Below the pieces are notes generated by a model. That model worked only from the letters and a program-made list of their open reading frames with translations. It searched no databases and was not told where the DNA came from. Of a stretch of 64,000 nt of DNA, positions 35,478-44,817 are shown in pieces. Within the stretch, counting starts at the first letter, position 1; the number at the start of each line of letters is the position of its first letter. A program made the translations under genes and the position numbers. Source of the stretch: Streptomyces bikiniensis (GTDB lineage: Bacteria; Actinomycetota; Actinomycetes; Streptomycetales; Streptomycetaceae); assembly GCA_000716465.1 (NCBI GenBank), contig JNWL01000007.1, positions 1 through 64,000 on the forward strand, given 5' to 3'.

Positions 35478-36166
35478 TGGAGGACGTGGCGATCGAGGGC
35501 AGGACCGGCGGCAGTGGCGGCAGCGGCGGCGAGCAGAAGCCCCGGCGCGGGCGCCGGGTGCGGATGACGGGCGCGGAGCGCCGGGAGCAGCTGCTGGACA
35601 TCGGCCGCACCTTGTTCGCCGCGAAGGGCTTCGAGGGCACGTCGGTGGAGGAGATCGCGGCGAAGGCCGGGGTCTCCAAGCCGGTGGTGTACGAGCACTT
35701 CGGGGGGAAGGAGGGGCTGTACGCGGTCGTGGTCGACCGGGAGATGCGGCAGCTCCTGGACGGGGTGACGGGGGCGCTGACGGCGGGGCATCCGCGGGAG
35801 CTCCTGGAGCAGGCGGCGTTCGCGCTGCTCGACTACATCGAGAACTACACGGACGGCTTCCGGATCCTCGTACGGGATTCGCCGGTGGCGCAGTCGACGG
35901 GTACGTTCGCGTCGCTGATCAGCGACATCGCCACGCAGGTGGAGGACATCCTGGGCCTGGAGTTCAAGGCGCGGGGGTTCGATCCGAAGCTGGCGCCGCT
36001 GTACGCGCAGGCGCTGGTGGGCAGTGTGGCCCTGACGGGCCAGTGGTGGCTGGACGTCCGCAAGCCGAAGAAGGCGGAGGTCGCGGCGCACCTGGTGAAC
36101 CTGGCGTGGCACGGCCTGGACGGCCTGGAGCAGAAGCCGCGGCTGATAGGGCACCGGAAGAGCTGA
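35474..36166 (+). CDS. TetR-family regulator of the desaturase
   Basis: 230 aa (229 from ATG 35477). N-terminal HTH: RMTGAERREQLLDIGRTLF, then GTSVEEIAAKAGVSKPVVYEHFGGKEGLY (about 57-85 region). The C-terminal half resembles TetR_C fatty-acid regulators (IENYTDGFRILVRDSP). The overlap of ATGA with the desaturase stop makes it translationally coupled. It likely senses an acyl-CoA and controls the desaturase through the TACGG/CCGTA dyads upstream; this is an inference from gene order. Confidence 0.9.
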   Translation: MMEDVAIEGRTGGSGGSGGEQKPRRGRRVRMTGAERREQLLDIGRTLFAAKGFEGTSVEEIAAKAGVSKPVVYEHFGGKEGLYAVVVDREMRQLLDGVTGALTAGHPRELLEQAAFALLDYIENYTDGFRILVRDSPVAQSTGTFASLISDIATQVEDILGLEFKARGFDPKLAPLYAQALVGSVALTGQWWLDVRKPKKAEVAAHLVNLAWHGLDGLEQKPRLIGHRKS

Positions 36167-36344
36167 CGGGACGCGGGAAGCCCGGCGGGCCGGGGCGCTC
36201 GGCGGGGCCCCGAGGGGCCGGCGGGCCGGGGGCCGGAAGGGGTGGGACCGGCGGGCGGAGGGGGGTTCCGGTTGCCGGGGGCGGGCGTCGGTGACGTGTC
36301 GTGGGGGCGGGATATGCTCCTGCCGAAACCGGGAGGGTGTTCGC

Positions 36345-36373
36345 CCTCCGCGCGCGTGCACCGCGCGCGGAGG
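36345..36373 (+). other. leader hairpin of the first VCBS gene
   Basis: 12-bp perfect stem (36345-36356 with 36362-36373) with loop TGCAC in the leader, between TATGCT (36313-36318, a possible -10) and the TTG start at 36428. Confidence 0.55.
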
Positions 36374-36427
36374 TGTCGCGGAGCCCCGCGCCCGGTCCAT
36401 CGTCATCTGATCCCTGGGGGGGATCTC

Positions 36428-38140
36428 TTGCGTCCTGTGCGTTCCACGCGTGCGCGCCTCGCGGCCTGCACCGCTCTCGTCCTCTCCGCGGGCATGCTGC
36501 TCGCGGCCCCGGCGTCGGCCGACGGGCCCTCGCCCCGCCCGGCCGTCGGGAAGCCGGCCCCCGACTCCGCCACCCCGTCGGTCCGGAAGGTCCCCGGCGG
36601 CGCCGCGGGCCGCGCGGACGCCGTGGGGGCGTCCAGGCCCGCCGGCTCCCCGCAGCTGTCGGACTTCGACGGCGACGGGTACGGCGACCTGATCTACCGT
36701 GCCTGGGACGGCGGTCTCCACACCGCCACGACCGCCGGCGGGGGCGGGCGGTTCCTCGCGGAGGTCCCCGAGCCCGTCAAGGACGTCGTCCCGATCGGCG
36801 ACCAGGGCGACGGCGGCGGCCCCGAGGTCCTGACCCTCTCGTCGCGGGGCGTGCTCTCGCTGTACGCGAACGCCACGCCCACCACCGCCTCGTACGCCTG
36901 GCAGGGCCTCGGCTGGCAGATCTACAACAAGGTCCTCGCGCCCGGCGACGTGAACGACGACGGCCGCGCGGACCTCCTCGCCCGCGACCACAACGGCAAC
37001 CTGTACCTGTACTACGCCACCGGGAACCACGCGGAGCCGTTCTCCGCGCGCGTGAAGGTCGGTCCCGGCTGGAACACGTACGACCAGCTCCTCGGCATCG
37101 GGGACAACAACGGCGACGGCTGGGCCGATCTGCTGGCCCGCGACACCGCCGGCACCCTGTGGTTCTACGCCGGCAGGGGCGACAAGGCGGCGCCGTTCGG
37201 CGCCCGCAAGGCCGTCGGTGGCGGCTGGCAGGCCTACAACCAGATCTTCGCCGTCGGCGACGACAACGGGGACGGCAACGGGGAGCTGCTCGCCCGCGAC
37301 CAGAAGGGCACCCTCTGGTACTACGTCGGCAAGGGCGGGGGTGCCTTCGAGACCCGCCGGCAACTCGACGCCGTGGGCTACTGGCAGGGCATTCCGCAGT
37401 TCGGCGGCGCGGGCAACATCCCGGTCACCGGCGACAAGGAGGGCGTCCTGGCGCGGGACGGGGCCGGCACGCTGTTCTGGTACGGCAGCCGGACCGACGG
37501 CGTGCTCGCCGACCGCACCCCGACCGGTGAACCGGGCGCCTGGGCGGGCGTCGGCTTCACGCACCTGTCCACGCTGGACCCGGACGCCTCGTCGGACGTC
37601 GCGTGGGTCGAGCAGGGCGTCCTGTACGTCGAGGGCGCGGAGATCGGCCCCGGCTGGGACGTCTACGACGCGTTCGTGGGTCCGGGCGACCTGACCGGCG
37701 ACGGCAAGGGCGACCTGCTGGCCCGGGACAGGTCCGGCGTGCTCCACCTGTACGCGGGCAACGGCGCGGGCACCGCCTTCGGCGGCCGGATCAAGGTCGG
37801 CCCCGGCTGGGGCTCGTACGACAGGCTGGTCGGCGCGGGCGACCACACCAGCGACGGCCGCGCGGACATCGTGGCCCGCACCCCGGGCGGCGACCTGTAC
37901 CTGTACGCGGGTACGGGGAGCGCGACCGCGCCGTTCAAGGACCGGGTCAGGATCGGTCCCGGCTGGCAGACGTACACCCGGCTGGTGGCCCCCGGCGACC
38001 TGAACGCCGACGGCAAGGCCGATCTGCTCGGCGTGGCCGCCGACGGCACCCTCTACCGCTATCTGAACACCACGTCGGGCACGTTCTCGGCGCGCTTCGC
38101 CATCGGCAGCGGCTTCGGGGCCTACGACTCCATGTCGTGA
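36428..38140 (+). CDS. secreted VCBS/FG-GAP seven-bladed propeller protein 1
   Basis: 570 aa from TTG 36428, which has a run of G seven bases upstream and is the equivalent of the only start in the paralogue; an in-frame GTG at 36437 is an alternative. Signal peptide about 1-34 (ending PASAD). The rest is about seven repeats containing the calcium-binding DxNxDGxxD loop (GDVNDDGRADLL, GDNNGDGWADLL, GDLTGDGKGDLL, GDLNADGKADLL). Extracellular beta-propeller, ligand unknown. The C-terminal third is nearly identical in DNA to the downstream paralogue. Confidence 0.88.
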   Translation: MRPVRSTRARLAACTALVLSAGMLLAAPASADGPSPRPAVGKPAPDSATPSVRKVPGGAAGRADAVGASRPAGSPQLSDFDGDGYGDLIYRAWDGGLHTATTAGGGGRFLAEVPEPVKDVVPIGDQGDGGGPEVLTLSSRGVLSLYANATPTTASYAWQGLGWQIYNKVLAPGDVNDDGRADLLARDHNGNLYLYYATGNHAEPFSARVKVGPGWNTYDQLLGIGDNNGDGWADLLARDTAGTLWFYAGRGDKAAPFGARKAVGGGWQAYNQIFAVGDDNGDGNGELLARDQKGTLWYYVGKGGGAFETRRQLDAVGYWQGIPQFGGAGNIPVTGDKEGVLARDGAGTLFWYGSRTDGVLADRTPTGEPGAWAGVGFTHLSTLDPDASSDVAWVEQGVLYVEGAEIGPGWDVYDAFVGPGDLTGDGKGDLLARDRSGVLHLYAGNGAGTAFGGRIKVGPGWGSYDRLVGAGDHTSDGRADIVARTPGGDLYLYAGTGSATAPFKDRVRIGPGWQTYTRLVAPGDLNADGKADLLGVAADGTLYRYLNTTSGTFSARFAIGSGFGAYDSMS

Positions 38141-38160
38141 CGGCCGGGAGGCAGAACGGC

Positions 38161-38190
38161 CCGGGGGTCCGGGATTTCCCGGCCCCCCGG
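38161..38190 (+). terminator. hairpin between tandem propeller genes
   Basis: CCGGGGG-T-CCGGG and CCCGG-C-CCCCCGG around ATTT: 12 bp with one mismatch. Followed by an 18-bp direct repeat (CGGCTTCCCTGCTT type, 38188-38222). Confidence 0.6.
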
Positions 38191-38417
38191 CTTCCCTGCT
38201 TGCCGGCTTCCCTGCTTCCCGGCACAAACCCCTGGCGCTCCGGGGGGACCGGGGTAGGATCATGTTCAACATCCGGGGGGGTGTTCCGACCTTCGAACGA
38301 AGCCGTCTCGACGGGGCCATCGGCCTGCGTCGACGCCGTTCGACGCCGTGCGAACCCTCCCGTTTGATCTCGTCTGTGTGCGTTTCCGTCGCACCTCTGA
38401 TCCCTGGGGGGGATCTC

Positions 38418-40127
38418 TTGTTCCTCACGCACTCCAAGCGTGCCGGCCGCCTCGCCGCCTGCACCGCTCTCGCCCTCTCCGCGGGCATGCTCCTGGCGGG
38501 CACCGCGTCCGCCGACAACCCGTCGCCGCGTCCGTCGGCCACGAAGCGGGTGGCCGAGAAGAAGGCGCCCTCCTTCACTCCTCCGAAGCTGGCGCTCCCG
38601 CAGCGGGAGGACGTCCGCATGGGCGCCGCCACGGCCACGGCCGGCGCGCGGCTCCAGTCCGACCTGGACCGCGACGGCTTCGAGGACATCATCTTCCGCG
38701 CCGTGGACGGGCAGCTCTACTCGTCCACGTCCAGCGGCCAGGGGGGCGCGTTCGAGCTCTTCCGCACCGAGGACGTCGCGAAGGAGATCGTCCCGATCGG
38801 CAACCAGGGCGGCACGGGCGAGCCCGAGGTCCTGGTCCTGTCCGAGAACGGCACGCTGAAGCTGTACCGCGACGCCGACCCGTACGGCAGCCCGTACGAG
38901 TCGACGGTGGGCGGCGGCTGGCAGATCTACAACAAGATCTCCTCGCCCGGCGACCTGAACGGCGACGGTCGCGCGGACGTGATCGCCCGCACCAAGGACG
39001 GGTCGCTGTACCTGTACCTGGCCACCGGCAACCTGTCGAAGCCGCTCGGGGCCCGTACGCTGATCGGCGGCGGCTGGGGCGCCTACGACCAGATCGTGGG
39101 CTTCGGCGACGCCAACCGCGACGGCCGCGGCGACCTGTACGCCCGCGACACCGCCGGCACGCTGTGGTTCTACGCCGGTACGGGCAAGGCGTCCGCGCCG
39201 TTCGGCGCCCGCAAGGCCATCGGCGGCGGCTGGGGCGTCTACACCCAGCTCCTGCCCGGCGGCGACGGCTTCCTGCTCGCCCGGGACCAGAAGGGCTCGC
39301 TGTACGTCTACGCGGGCAAGGGCAACGGCACCCTGGCCGCGCCCCAGAAGTCCGGCAGCACGGGCAGCATGAAGGGCATCGTCCACTTCGCCAACGGCGG
39401 CGGGAACCCGTACACCGGCAAGGAGGGCATCTTCGCGACCACGCCCGCCGGAGCCCTGTACTGGTACAACGGCAGCACCACCGGCTCCCTGGACCCGCGC
39501 GTGCTGGCCTCCGACAACGGCGGCTACGACGACACCTTCGTCCCCCTGCACTTCTCCTCGCTGAACCAGGACGCCCTGTCGGACCTCGGCTTCCTCTTCG
39601 AGGGCGTCCTGTACGTCGAGGGCGCGGAGATCGGCCCCGGCTGGGACGTCTACGACACGATCGTGGGCCCGGGCGACCTGACCGGCGACGGCAAGGGCGA
39701 CCTGCTGGCCCGGGACAGGTCCGGCGTGCTCTACCTGTACGCGGGCAACGGCGCGGGCACCGCCTTCGGCGGCCGGATCAAGGTCGGCCCCGGCTGGGGC
39801 TCGTACGACAAGCTGGTCGGCGCGGGCGACTACACCGGCGACGGCCGCACCGACCTGCTGGCCACCACCCCGGGCGGCGACCTGTACCTCTACGGCGGTA
39901 CGGGGAGCGCGACCGCGCCGTTCAAGGGCCGGGTGAAGATCGGTCCCGGCTGGCAGACCTACGGCAAGCTGGTGGCCCCGGGCGACCTGAACGCCGACGG
40001 CAAGGCCGACCTCATCGGCGTCGCCCACAACGGCGACCTGTACACCTACCTGAACACCGCGCCGGGCAAGTTCTCCGGGCGGGTCAAGTTCGGCCCCGGC
40101 TTCCAGATCTACAACAAGGTCTTCTGA
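38418..40127 (+). CDS. secreted VCBS/FG-GAP seven-bladed propeller protein 2
   Basis: 569 aa. TTG 38418 is the only available start before the signal peptide; no in-frame ATG or GTG lies between it and the hydrophobic stretch, and a run of seven G precedes it. Signal peptide about 1-34. Repeats GDLNGDGRADVI, GDANRDGRGDLY, GDLTGDGKGDLL, GDYTGDGRTDLL and GDLNADGKADLI are seen. Paralogue of the gene just upstream, with identical spacing of start and leader. Secreted; function unknown. A -10-like TAGGAT lies at 38255-38260. Confidence 0.88.
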   Translation: MFLTHSKRAGRLAACTALALSAGMLLAGTASADNPSPRPSATKRVAEKKAPSFTPPKLALPQREDVRMGAATATAGARLQSDLDRDGFEDIIFRAVDGQLYSSTSSGQGGAFELFRTEDVAKEIVPIGNQGGTGEPEVLVLSENGTLKLYRDADPYGSPYESTVGGGWQIYNKISSPGDLNGDGRADVIARTKDGSLYLYLATGNLSKPLGARTLIGGGWGAYDQIVGFGDANRDGRGDLYARDTAGTLWFYAGTGKASAPFGARKAIGGGWGVYTQLLPGGDGFLLARDQKGSLYVYAGKGNGTLAAPQKSGSTGSMKGIVHFANGGGNPYTGKEGIFATTPAGALYWYNGSTTGSLDPRVLASDNGGYDDTFVPLHFSSLNQDALSDLGFLFEGVLYVEGAEIGPGWDVYDTIVGPGDLTGDGKGDLLARDRSGVLYLYAGNGAGTAFGGRIKVGPGWGSYDKLVGAGDYTGDGRTDLLATTPGGDLYLYGGTGSATAPFKGRVKIGPGWQTYGKLVAPGDLNADGKADLIGVAHNGDLYTYLNTAPGKFSGRVKFGPGFQIYNKVF

Positions 40128-40146
40128 GGTACCGAGGCATCGCGGG

Positions 40147-40176
40147 CGCCCCGCACCGGAGTTCCGGTGCGGGGCG
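40147..40176 (+). terminator. terminator after the second propeller gene
   Basis: 13-14 bp perfect stem (40147-40160 with 40163-40176) around a short loop. Lies between convergent genes, 20 bp after the stop. Confidence 0.8.
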
Positions 40177-40192
40177 TCCGCGCGTCCACCGC

Positions 40193-40238
40193 TTCCCGCG
40201 CGTTCAGGACGGTTCGTTCCCGCGCGTTCAGGCCGGTT
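40193..40238. repeat. 22-bp direct duplication at the end of tam
   Basis: TTCCCGCGCGTTCAGGACGG (40193-40212) recurs at 40217-40236 with one mismatch, period 24. The second copy contains the tam stop codon (40228-40230), the first an identical spare one. Confidence 0.85.
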
Positions 40239-41061
40239 TGCGGGCGACGGCGAAGATCCGCCGGAACGGGAAGACGGTTCCGTGCGGGCCGGGCGGGTAG
40301 GCCTCGCGCAGGAGGGCGCGGTACTGCCCGAGGAAGGCGTCGGCCGCCTCCCGGTCGTCGCCCAGGGCGGTGAGGACGGGCCGCAGGGCGGTGCCCTTCA
40401 CCCAGTCGAGGACGGGGTCCTCGCCCTGGAGGAGCTGGCAGTACGTGGTCTCCCAGACGTCCGCCTCGCAGCCGAGGCCGATGAGGCGGTTCAGGTAGTC
40501 GGCGGTGTCGAGGACGTGGACGAAGCGGCGGCCCTGGTCGCCGAGGCGGTCGCGCCACTCGGGGGTGTCGCAGAGTTCGCCGAGCAGGGCGTGGCTGGGC
40601 GAGACGAAGTTGCCGGGGACCTGGAAGGCGAAGGTGCCGCCGGGGCGCAGCCCGTCGATCCAGGAGGCGAAGGACTCGGGGTGGTCGGGGACCCACTGGA
40701 GGGCCGCGTTGGAGACGATCAGGTCGTAGGGCTCGTCCGGGGTCCAGTGGGCCGCGTCGGCGGGCCGGAAGTCGATCCAGCCGCCTCCCCCGGTGGTCCC
40801 CGCCCAGTCCTTGTCGGCCCGTTCCAGCATCTCGGGCGAGAGGTCGAAGCCGGTGATGTGCGCGTCGGCCCACCGGTCGGCGAGGAGGGCCGTCACGTTG
40901 CCGGGGCCGCAGCCGAGGTCGGCGATGCGGGCGGGCCGGTCTCCGGCCGGCAGCTCCGGTATTCGGGCGAGCAGGTCGAGGAAGGGCCGGGCGCGGTGTC
41001 CGGAGTGGCGGAGGTACTGCTGTGGATCCCAGGTTGGCGCGGCGGATTCCACGGAATGCAT
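40228..41061 (-). CDS. tam: trans-aconitate 2-methyltransferase
   Basis: 277 aa. SAM-binding class I fold: ADLGCGPGNVTALLADRW (about 47-64), GFDLSPEMLE, and SNAALQWVPDHP. These, with WDPQQYLRHSGHRARPFLDLL at the start and the C-terminal FPFRRIFAVARKP, match Tam. Methylates trans-aconitate, an aconitase inhibitor formed by isomerisation. Divergent from the MarR gene across an AT-rich region. Its stop codon lies in a 22-bp duplication. Confidence 0.92.
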   Translation of the reverse strand: MHSVESAAPTWDPQQYLRHSGHRARPFLDLLARIPELPAGDRPARIADLGCGPGNVTALLADRWADAHITGFDLSPEMLERADKDWAGTTGGGGWIDFRPADAAHWTPDEPYDLIVSNAALQWVPDHPESFASWIDGLRPGGTFAFQVPGNFVSPSHALLGELCDTPEWRDRLGDQGRRFVHVLDTADYLNRLIGLGCEADVWETTYCQLLQGEDPVLDWVKGTALRPVLTALGDDREAADAFLGQYRALLREAYPPGPHGTVFPFRRIFAVARKPA

Positions 41062-41138
41062 GTTCGAAGCCCCCTTGCTGGAACGAATGACCGAAACGGA
41101 ACGGTGTTCCGGCCGGGTCCCTTCCCCATAGTCCAGGG

Positions 41139-41190
41139 AAATATATCTTGATAAAAAGAATCTTTAGGCAAAGAAACTTCACTTGAAGAG
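41139..41190. promoter_or_regulatory. AT-rich divergent tam/marR control region
   Basis: Strikingly AT-rich against a GC-rich chromosome. Contains the dyad CTTCACTTGAAG (41177-41188, 5-2-5). Sits between the divergent methyltransferase and MarR genes and is the likely promoter/operator area for both. Confidence 0.6.
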
Positions 41191-41224
41191 ACTTTATGTC
41201 AACAGACCCTCTACACTGATCGTC

Positions 41225-41722
41225 ATGGAGGACGAGGTCGACCGACTGGTCGCAGCATGGCGCCGCGAGCGCCCGGACCTCGACGTGGAACCGCTCGAGG
41301 TGCTCAGCCGCGTCTCGCGGCTCGCCCGGCACCTCGACCGCGCCCGTCGGCTCGCCTTCTCCGAGCACCAGCTGGAGCCCTGGGAGTTCGACGTCCTCAC
41401 CTCGCTCCGCCGCGCCGGGGCGCCCTACCAGCTCTCCCCCGGCCAGCTCCTCACCCAGACCCTGGTCACCTCCGGGACCATGACCAACCGCATCGACCGG
41501 CTCACCAAGAAGGGCCTGGTCGAGCGGCTGCCCGACCCCAGCGACCGGCGCGGGGTCCTCGTCCGGCTCACCCCCGAGGGCCGCGACCGCGCCGACGAGG
41601 CGCTCGCCGGACTCCTCGCCCAGGAGCGCGCCATCCTGGCCCGGCTCTCCGGCGCCCAGCGCGCCGAACTGGCCGCCCTGCTACGCCGGCTGACCGCCCC
41701 GTTCGACAACGTCCCCGGCTAG
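41225..41722 (+). CDS. MarR-family transcriptional regulator
   Basis: 165 aa from ATG 41225 (reading upstream to 41183 is possible but AT-rich and poor). Winged helix with LSPGQLLTQTLVTSGTMTNRIDRLTKKGLVERLPDP (about 68-103; DNA-binding wing DPSDRRG at 103-109). MarR proteins respond to phenolic or oxidative ligands. Divergent from tam; likely binds the AT-rich dyad between them. Its stop is just past the end of the next, convergent gene, which overlaps it on the opposite strand. Confidence 0.9.
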   Translation: MEDEVDRLVAAWRRERPDLDVEPLEVLSRVSRLARHLDRARRLAFSEHQLEPWEFDVLTSLRRAGAPYQLSPGQLLTQTLVTSGTMTNRIDRLTKKGLVERLPDPSDRRGVLVRLTPEGRDRADEALAGLLAQERAILARLSGAQRAELAALLRRLTAPFDNVPG

Positions 41723-42487
41723 CACCGGCGCCGGTACGGACACCGGCACGGCCTCCGCGGGGCCGACGCCCGCGCGGCGGGCCAGGGCCACCGCCGCCAG
41801 GGTCGAGTGCACGCCCAGCTTCCCCAGCACGTTCTGCATGTGGGTGCGGACGGTGTGCGGGGAGAGGAAGAGGCGCTCGGCGACCGCCTTGCGGCCCAGG
41901 CCCGCGACCATGCAGCGCAGCACCTCCCGCTCGCGCGGGGTCAGCGACTCCACGAGCCGCTCGCTGTCCGTGCGGTGCTTGCGGGCCGCCGTCAGCTCTC
42001 GCAGGACGCCCGTGAGCAGGGCCGGCGGCAGGTGCGTCTCGTCCCTGAGGACCCCCCGCACCACCGCGAGCAGCCGCTGGAGCGAGCAGTCCTTCGCGAC
42101 CCAGCCCGACGCCCCGGCCTGGAGGGCGAGCGCGGCCCGCTGCGGGTCGTCCCGCTCCGCGAGGACGACGGTGCGGACGGCGGGCTGGACCCGGCGCACC
42201 CCGGCCACCAGCGAGATCCCGTCCACCGCGCCCTCGCCGTCGTCGGGCACGGCGCGGGCCGGGGCCGTCCCGGGCGGGCCGGCGCCCAGCTCGGCGTCGA
42301 CCAGCAGCACGTCGAACCTGCGCCCCTCCGCCGCACCGCGCTCCAGACAGCGCAGGGCCGCGGGACCGCTGCCGGCCGCGGCGACGTCGACGTCCGGCTC
42401 CGCCGCGAGGGCGGCGGCCAGCGACTCGGCGAAGATCCGGTGGTCGTCCACCACCAGGACCCGGATACGTGCCACGGACACCCCCAT
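41681..42487 (-). CDS. NarL/LuxR-type response regulator
   Basis: 268 aa from ATG 42487; GTG 42475 with GGGGG upstream is a good alternative start. Receiver with VLVVDDHR (acidic pair) and DVLLVDAEL (the Asp acceptor), Lys near GWVAKD. The C-terminal LuxR HTH is LTPREREVLRCMVAGLGRKAVAERLFLSPHTVRTHMQNVLGKLGV (about 193-240). No kinase gene is adjacent. Overlaps the 3' end of the MarR gene on the other strand. An insertion of about 25 residues follows the phospho-Asp. Confidence 0.88.
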   Translation of the reverse strand: MGVSVARIRVLVVDDHRIFAESLAAALAAEPDVDVAAAGSGPAALRCLERGAAEGRRFDVLLVDAELGAGPPGTAPARAVPDDGEGAVDGISLVAGVRRVQPAVRTVVLAERDDPQRAALALQAGASGWVAKDCSLQRLLAVVRGVLRDETHLPPALLTGVLRELTAARKHRTDSERLVESLTPREREVLRCMVAGLGRKAVAERLFLSPHTVRTHMQNVLGKLGVHSTLAAVALARRAGVGPAEAVPVSVPAPVLAGDVVERGGQPA

Positions 42488-42709
42488 GCGTCGAGGAACG
42501 GGCCGGCGCGGGCGGAGCGCCGGGGGCGGGTCCGTCGTGGGACACGGCCGCCGTGCGGGGAGAGATACCCCGCTCACGGCGCCGTACCCGGCGGGCCCCG
42601 TCCCCTGAACGACGCCGGCCCCCACCGGCACCGCCCCAGGGTAGGGGCGGTGCTCCACGGCGGGGGCCGAATCGCGGAACTGCCGGGGGCGGAGGCCGGA
42701 AAGGGCTCC

Positions 42710-43849
42710 TCAGAGGCGGTGGGCGCCCGCCGAGGGGACGGCCGGGAAGACGCCCGGGGCCGTGTGCCCGGCCGCGGCGAAGGCCTTCTCGACGGCGGCG
42801 GCGACCTCCTCCGCCCGGTCGGCCTCCACCAGGACGACGGCCGAGCCGCCGAAGCCGCCGCCGGTCATCCGGGCGCCGAGCGCCCCGGCCGCGTTCGCCG
42901 CCCCGACCACCAGGTCCAGTTCGGGGCAGGAGACCCGCAGGTCGTCCCGGAGCGAGGCGTGGCCCTCGGTGAGGAGCGGGCCGACCGCCCGGGGGTCCCC
43001 CGCGTCGAGCAGCGCGATCACCCGCTCCACGCGCGCGTTGTCCGAGACGACGTGCCGCACGTACCGCCGTACCGTCTCGTCGTCCAACCGTGCGAGCGCT
43101 TCCGGCAGGTGCGCGGCGTCGATCTCGCGCAGGGTGCGCACGCCGAGCGCCCGCGCGCCCGCCTCGCACCCGGCGCGCCGCTCGGCGTACGCGCCGTCCC
43201 CGAGGGCGTGCTTCACGCGCGTGTCGACGACGAGGAGTGTCAGCCCCTCGGCGGCCGGGTCGAAGGGGACCTGGCGGTACGACAGGTCGCGGGTGTCCAG
43301 GTGGAGGGCGTGGCCCTCCAGCGCGCAGGCGGAGGCCATCTGGTCCATGATCCCGCAGGGCACGCCGACGAAGGCGTTCTCGGCGCGCTGGGCGAGCCGG
43401 GCCAGTTCGGGCCGGGAGAGGCCGAGGCCGAACAGGTCGTTCAGGGCGAGGGCGGTGACGACCTCCAGGGCGGCCGAGGAGGAGAGTCCGGCGCCGGTCG
43501 GCACGGTCGAGGAGAGGTGCACGTCGGCGCCGGTCACCGGGTGCCCGGCCTCCCGCAGGGCCCAGACGACCCCGGCGGGGTAGGCCGCCCAGCCGCCGCC
43601 GGACAGCGGCTCCAGGGTGTCCGCGTCGAGCTGGACGACCCCGCCGTCGACGTCGGCCGAGTGCAGGCGCAGGACGCCGTCGTCGCGGCGGGCCACGGCG
43701 GCGACGGCGGTGTGCGGCAGGGCGAGCGGCAGCACGAAACCGTCGTTGAAGTCGGTGTACTCCCCGATGAGGTTGACCCGCCCCGGGGCCGCCCAGACCC
43801 CGTCGGGGGCGGCCCCGTAGAGGCTCCGGAATCCGGCGGCGACGTTCAC
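42710..43849 (-). CDS. galK: galactokinase
   Basis: 379 aa, GTG start overlapping galE by GTGA. First step of the Leloir pathway: phosphorylates galactose. GHMP-family sites: [15 protein letters not shown] (about 22-36), [14 protein letters not shown] (about 115-128), CGIMDQMAS, and [12 protein letters not shown]. All key residues are present. Last gene of galTEK. Confidence 0.96.
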   Translation of the reverse strand: MNVAAGFRSLYGAAPDGVWAAPGRVNLIGEYTDFNDGFVLPLALPHTAVAAVARRDDGVLRLHSADVDGGVVQLDADTLEPLSGGGWAAYPAGVVWALREAGHPVTGADVHLSSTVPTGAGLSSSAALEVVTALALNDLFGLGLSRPELARLAQRAENAFVGVPCGIMDQMASACALEGHALHLDTRDLSYRQVPFDPAAEGLTLLVVDTRVKHALGDGAYAERRAGCEAGARALGVRTLREIDAAHLPEALARLDDETVRRYVRHVVSDNARVERVIALLDAGDPRAVGPLLTEGHASLRDDLRVSCPELDLVVGAANAAGALGARMTGGGFGGSAVVLVEADRAEEVAAAVEKAFAAAGHTAPGVFPAVPSAGAHRL

Positions 43850-44817
43850 GGGCACTCTCCTTCCCCGTTCCGGGCGAAGGCCCAGGCGTCGGCGACGACG
43901 TCCGCCAGGTCGGGGCGGGAGGGGGTCCAGCCGAGCCGTTCGCGCGCGGTGTCGGCGGAGGCGACGAGGACGGCCGGGTCGCCGGGGCGGCGGGGGGCGG
44001 TGACCTCGGGGACCGGGTGGCCGGTGACCTTCCGGACGGTCTCGATCACCTCGCGGACGGAGAAGCCGTTGCCGTTGCCCAGGTTGCAGACCAGGTGCTC
44101 GCCCGCCGCCACGGCGTCGAGCGCGAGCAGGTGGGCCTCGGCGAGGTCGGCGACGTGGATGTAGTCGCGGACGCAGGTGCCGTCCGGGGTCGGGTAGTCC
44201 TCGCCGTACACGGAGACGGCCTCGCGGCGGCCCAGGGCGACCTGGAGGACGAGCGGGATCAGGTGCGACTCGGGGTCGTGGCGCTCGCCGTACGGGCCGT
44301 ACGCCCCGGCCACGTTGAAGTACCGCAGCGAGACGGCGGCCAGGCCGTGGGCGGTGCACTCGCCGCCGATCATGTGGTCCACGGCGAGCTTGGTCGCTCC
44401 GTAGGGGCTGGTGGGGGCGGTGCGGGCGGTCTCGGGGATCGGCACGGCCTCCGGCTCGCCGTAGGTGGCGGCGGTGGAGGAGAAGACGAGGCGGCGGACC
44501 CCGGCCGCGCGCATGGCGGCGAGCAGGGCCGTGGTGCCGCCGACGTTGTTCTCCCAGTACTTCTCGGGCTTCTCGACGGACTCGCCGACCTGGGAGGAGG
44601 CGGCGAAGTGCAGGACGGCGTCGTAGGAGCCGTCGAGCCACCGCCCGGCGTCCTGGACGCGTCCCTCGACGAACTCGGCGCCCTCGGGGACGGCTTCGGC
44701 GAAGCCGGTGGAGAGGTCGTCGAGGACGGTGACCCGGTGGCCCCGTTCCAGGAGGTGGGCGGCGACCACGCTGCCCACGTACCCCGCCCCGCCCGTCACC
44801 AGATACCTGCGCGTCAT
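43846..44817 (-). CDS. galE: UDP-glucose 4-epimerase
   Basis: 323 aa. Interconverts UDP-galactose and UDP-glucose. NAD-binding [14 protein letters not shown] (9-22), catalytic SST near FSSTAATYG and YGATK (YxxxK), and [12 protein letters not shown] overlap with galT and GTGA overlap with galK show a coupled operon. Confidence 0.96.
   Translation of the reverse strand: MTRRYLVTGGAGYVGSVVAAHLLERGHRVTVLDDLSTGFAEAVPEGAEFVEGRVQDAGRWLDGSYDAVLHFAASSQVGESVEKPEKYWENNVGGTTALLAAMRAAGVRRLVFSSTAATYGEPEAVPIPETARTAPTSPYGATKLAVDHMIGGECTAHGLAAVSLRYFNVAGAYGPYGERHDPESHLIPLVLQVALGRREAVSVYGEDYPTPDGTCVRDYIHVADLAEAHLLALDAVAAGEHLVCNLGNGNGFSVREVIETVRKVTGHPVPEVTAPRRPGDPAVLVASADTARERLGWTPSRPDLADVVADAWAFARNGEGECP

Noticed and set aside
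34451..38692. 1413-aa open frame on the minus strand across desaturase, TetR and propeller genes
   Set aside because: Arises from high GC; no domain, no start signal, and it lies opposite clearly real genes.
42488..42709. Gene between galK and the LuxR regulator
   Set aside because: Only 222 bp with arginine/proline-rich frames and no ribosome site.
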